Shown piece after piece: positions 3,877-5,901 of a stretch of 5,901 nt of DNA. Source of the stretch: Minisyncoccota bacterium (GTDB lineage: Bacteria; Patescibacteriota; Minisyncoccia; Minisyncoccales; Minisyncoccaceae); the NCBI GenBank assembly GCA_028689175.1, contig JAQTWS010000036.1:1-5901 (forward strand). Reading direction: 5' to 3'. The stretch's first letter is position 1; every line of letters begins with the position of its first letter. The notes beneath the pieces were generated by a model. That model was not told the origin of the DNA, made no database searches, and worked only from the letters and a program-made list of their open reading frames with translations. A program made the position numbers and the translations under genes.

Positions 3877-5176
3877 TATTTTTAAAGCTTACGATATAAG
3901 AGGGGTTTATGGAGAAAATATAGATAAGGATGTAGCCTATAAACTAGGCCGATCTTTTGTTCTTTTTTTAGACAAAAAGCATCCTAAAATAGTTATAGGA
4001 AGAGATAATAGATCATCTTCTCCTGAATTATTTAATTTTTTAAAAAAAGGAATAATTGACGAAGGTGGTTTAGTTTACGATATTGGACTTTCAACAACCC
4101 CCATGTTTTATTTCGCAGACTGTTTTTTGAAAGGGGAGGGTGGAATAATGATAACGGCAAGTCATAATCCAAAAGAATATAATGGATTTAAGATTGTAGG
4201 AAAAAATGCTTCTCCTATTTCAGAAGATAGCGGACTTATTCAGATAAAGCATATTTTTGAGAATTTGGGAGATAGTCCTAAAAAGAGGGGTAAAGTAATT
4301 AAAAAAAATGTTTTAAAAGAATATGTTAAACATATTTCAAAAGATTTTGATTTAAAAGATTTTGATTTTAAAATAGGAATTGATACAGCTAATTCTGTTT
4401 CTTCAATTTTGATAGATGAAGTATTTAAAAAGACAAATTTAAAGATTTTTCACATTAATAAAGAGCTTGATTCTAATTTTCCAAATCATGATCCAGACCC
4501 ACTTCAGAAAAAGAATTTAAAGCAATTAGTTAATTTAATCCAAGAAAAGAAATTAGATTTAGGAATTGCTTTTGATGGAGATGGAGATAGAATTGTATTT
4601 TTAGATGATGATGCAAAAGTTGTTTCTTCTGATGTTGTTTTAGCGCTTATTTCTGATGTTTTAGGAAAAAAAGTATTATATGATTTAAGATGTTCTAATA
4701 TTATTTCTGAAATTGCAGGAGAAAAGGCTTATAAAAGCAGGGTAGGACATTCTTTTATTAAAAAAATAATGAAAGAGGAAAAAATATATATGGGGGGAGA
4801 GTACTCAGGACATTTTTATTTGAATGATGAATATTGTTTTGAGGCGCCTTTCTTTATTTTGTTTAAGCTTTTAGAACAAATGAAGTTATCTTCTAAAAAT
4901 TTATCAGAAATTGTCAAACCTTACCAAAAGTATTTTCACTCGGGAGAAGTTAATTTTAAGGTAGATAGTAAAGATAAAATAATTAAAAAAATTGAAGATA
5001 AGTATAAAGACGGAGAAAAAACAAAAATAGATGGGGTTAGAATAGATTACGATGATTATTGGTTTTTAGTAAGACCTTCAAATACTGAACCTGTTTTAAG
5101 ATTGATTATTGAAGCAAAAACAAATAAATTGTTAAAAGAAAAAGAAAAAGAGTTGAAAGAGTTAATAAATGAATAA
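3869..5176 (+). CDS. Phosphomannomutase/phosphoglucomutase (alpha-D-phosphohexomutase family)
   Basis: It interconverts hexose 6-phosphates and 1-phosphates in the cytoplasm, feeding nucleotide-sugar synthesis for surface polysaccharides or glycans. The 435 residues are slightly shorter than the roughly 455-460 usual for the bacterial bifunctional enzymes, but all four family signatures are present. They are TASHNP (96-101, with S98 the phosphorylated serine), the metal-binding DGDGDR (236-241), the sugar-binding GEYSGH (310-315) and the phosphate-binding RPSNTEP (402-408). The opening IFKAYDIRGVYG is typical of the ManB/AlgC-type group. Mannose versus glucose preference cannot be decided from sequence alone, so I give no gene symbol. 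The ATG lies inside the end of the pilin gene (ATGACTGA, 8-base overlap), with no Shine-Dalgarno site, which suggests coupled translation. A bidirectional terminator follows at 5207-5240. Confidence 0.93.
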   Translation: MTDIFKAYDIRGVYGENIDKDVAYKLGRSFVLFLDKKHPKIVIGRDNRSSSPELFNFLKKGIIDEGGLVYDIGLSTTPMFYFADCFLKGEGGIMITASHNPKEYNGFKIVGKNASPISEDSGLIQIKHIFENLGDSPKKRGKVIKKNVLKEYVKHISKDFDLKDFDFKIGIDTANSVSSILIDEVFKKTNLKIFHINKELDSNFPNHDPDPLQKKNLKQLVNLIQEKKLDLGIAFDGDGDRIVFLDDDAKVVSSDVVLALISDVLGKKVLYDLRCSNIISEIAGEKAYKSRVGHSFIKKIMKEEKIYMGGEYSGHFYLNDEYCFEAPFFILFKLLEQMKLSSKNLSEIVKPYQKYFHSGEVNFKVDSKDKIIKKIEDKYKDGEKTKIDGVRIDYDDYWFLVRPSNTEPVLRLIIEAKTNKLLKEKEKELKELINE

Positions 5177-5206
5177 AATTAATCTAATTTAAAAATCGAA
5201 ATAATT

Positions 5207-5240
5207 AAAAAAAGGGACTTATATAAGTCCCATTTTTTTT
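5207..5240. terminator. Bidirectional terminator between the mutase and trpS
   Basis: GGGACTT (5214-5220) pairs with AAGTCCC (5225-5231) around an ATAT loop. A residues at 5207-5213 and T residues at 5233-5240 provide a U tract in each direction. The hairpin overlaps the end of trpS: its stem and loop encode that gene's last codons (Gly-Leu-Ile) and stop. Confidence 0.87.
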
Positions 5241-5901
5241 CTAACTTCTATTATTGTTTTTTGAGCTTCTTTTCTTGCTTTTTCTGCGCCTTCATCTAGT
5301 AATTTCCATACATAATCAGGGTTTTCGTAATATTCATCACGTTTCTTTTTAAATTCTCCCAATTTTAGAACAAGTAAATCTGCTAGATCTGTTTTAAATT
5401 CAGCATAATTCTTATTTTCATAATCTTTTTCAATATCATTTATGCTTTTATTTGAAAAAGCAGAATAAATGGATAAAAGATTAGATATACCTTTTTTGTT
5501 TTCCTCATCAAATTTTATTATTCTTTGTGTGTCTGTTTCTGCAGACATTATTTTTTTCCTTATACTTTCCTTGTCTTCAAAAAATGTTATACACCCTTTT
5601 TGATCGCCTGATTTAGACATTTTTTTAGAGGGATCTCTTAAGGACATTATTTTAGCCTGTTTTTTTGGAATAAAAGCTTCTGGGATGGGGAATGTTTCTT
5701 TAAACTGTTTATTAAATTTAAGAGCTGCATTTCTTGTAAATTCGACATGTTGTTTTTGATCTTTACCTACAGGCACTTTTTCTGCTTTGTATAATAAAAT
5801 ATCGGCTGCCATTAAAATAGGGTAATTTAAAAGTCCGGCATTTACGTATTCTTTATGCTGCTTTGATTTATCTTTGAATTGTGTCATTCTTTGAAGCTCT
5901 C
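5219..5901 (-). CDS. trpS: Tryptophanyl-tRNA synthetase, C-terminal part (gene runs off the window)
   Basis: A class I aminoacyl-tRNA synthetase that charges tRNA-Trp. The window holds about 226 codons; the frame is still open at base 5901, where ELQR precedes MTQFKDKS. That is an internal family motif, so the Met at 5887 is not the start. Visible landmarks are MTQFKDKSKQH, NAGLLNYPILMAADILLY, VPVGKDQKQHVEFTR (the Trp/AMP-binding region), FIPKKQAKIMSLRDPSKKMSKS, with the KMSKS signature at 5609-5623, and KKGISNLLSIYS. The C-terminal helices (DEGAEKARKEAQKTIIEVRKKMG) end in the usual GL-type terminus. The N-terminal part, including the HIGH-type motif and roughly the first 100 residues, is outside the window, as is the promoter. 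No truncation or frameshift is visible in the part seen. It converges on the mutase gene, and its last codons lie within a shared terminator. Confidence 0.97.
   Translation of the reverse strand, partial: ELQRMTQFKDKSKQHKEYVNAGLLNYPILMAADILLYKAEKVPVGKDQKQHVEFTRNAALKFNKQFKETFPIPEAFIPKKQAKIMSLRDPSKKMSKSGDQKGCITFFEDKESIRKKIMSAETDTQRIIKFDEENKKGISNLLSIYSAFSNKSINDIEKDYENKNYAEFKTDLADLLVLKLGEFKKKRDEYYENPDYVWKLLDEGAEKARKEAQKTIIEVRKKMGLI

Noticed and set aside
2941..3885. UGA read as glycine (code 25), which would extend the pilin by three residues.
   Set aside because: No gene in the window contains internal UGA codons and all glycines of RecA and other conserved proteins use GGN, so UGA is a stop here.

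Overview
The window is AT-rich (about 30% GC by eye) and gene-dense. It reads well in the standard bacterial code: every long frame is intact and UGA acts as a stop, so glycine-recoded lineages such as Gracilibacteria/Absconditabacteria are unlikely. A type IV pilin-like protein carrying a LamG domain, short intergenic gaps, small orphan proteins and reduced leaders without Shine-Dalgarno sites suggest a Candidate Phyla Radiation (Patescibacteria, probably Parcubacteria-like) genome. That placement is inferred from gene style; no 16S rRNA gene is present.

Layout. The first ~50 bases hold no callable gene. Two small unrecognised genes follow on the + strand (111-383 and about 447-683), each with its own terminator, then recA (777-1784). 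recA converges on an rpsF-ssb-rpsR operon read on the - strand (2858 down to 1814), and the two share one bidirectional terminator at 1783-1815. Overlapping divergent promoters at 2887-2930 separate rpsF from a + strand pair: a LamG pilin-like gene (2941-3876) and an alpha-D-phosphohexomutase (3869-5176), which overlap by 8 bases. The mutase converges on the 3' part of trpS (- strand, 5219 to the window edge) across a second bidirectional terminator.

How the genes work together. recA, ssb, rpsF, rpsR and trpS are housekeeping genes for recombination and translation. The pilin-like gene is probably an exported surface filament subunit. Its partner makes hexose-1-phosphates for surface polysaccharide or glycan synthesis, so the pair may serve the cell surface; this is inference from adjacency.

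The least ordinary part is 390-470. The terminator of the first small gene contains a perfect -35 hexamer. It is followed by a perfect 9-1-9 palindrome over the expected -10/start region, then the only strong Shine-Dalgarno site in the window. That site is placed correctly for an AUC codon rather than any normal start. This looks like a tightly controlled small gene of unknown function.
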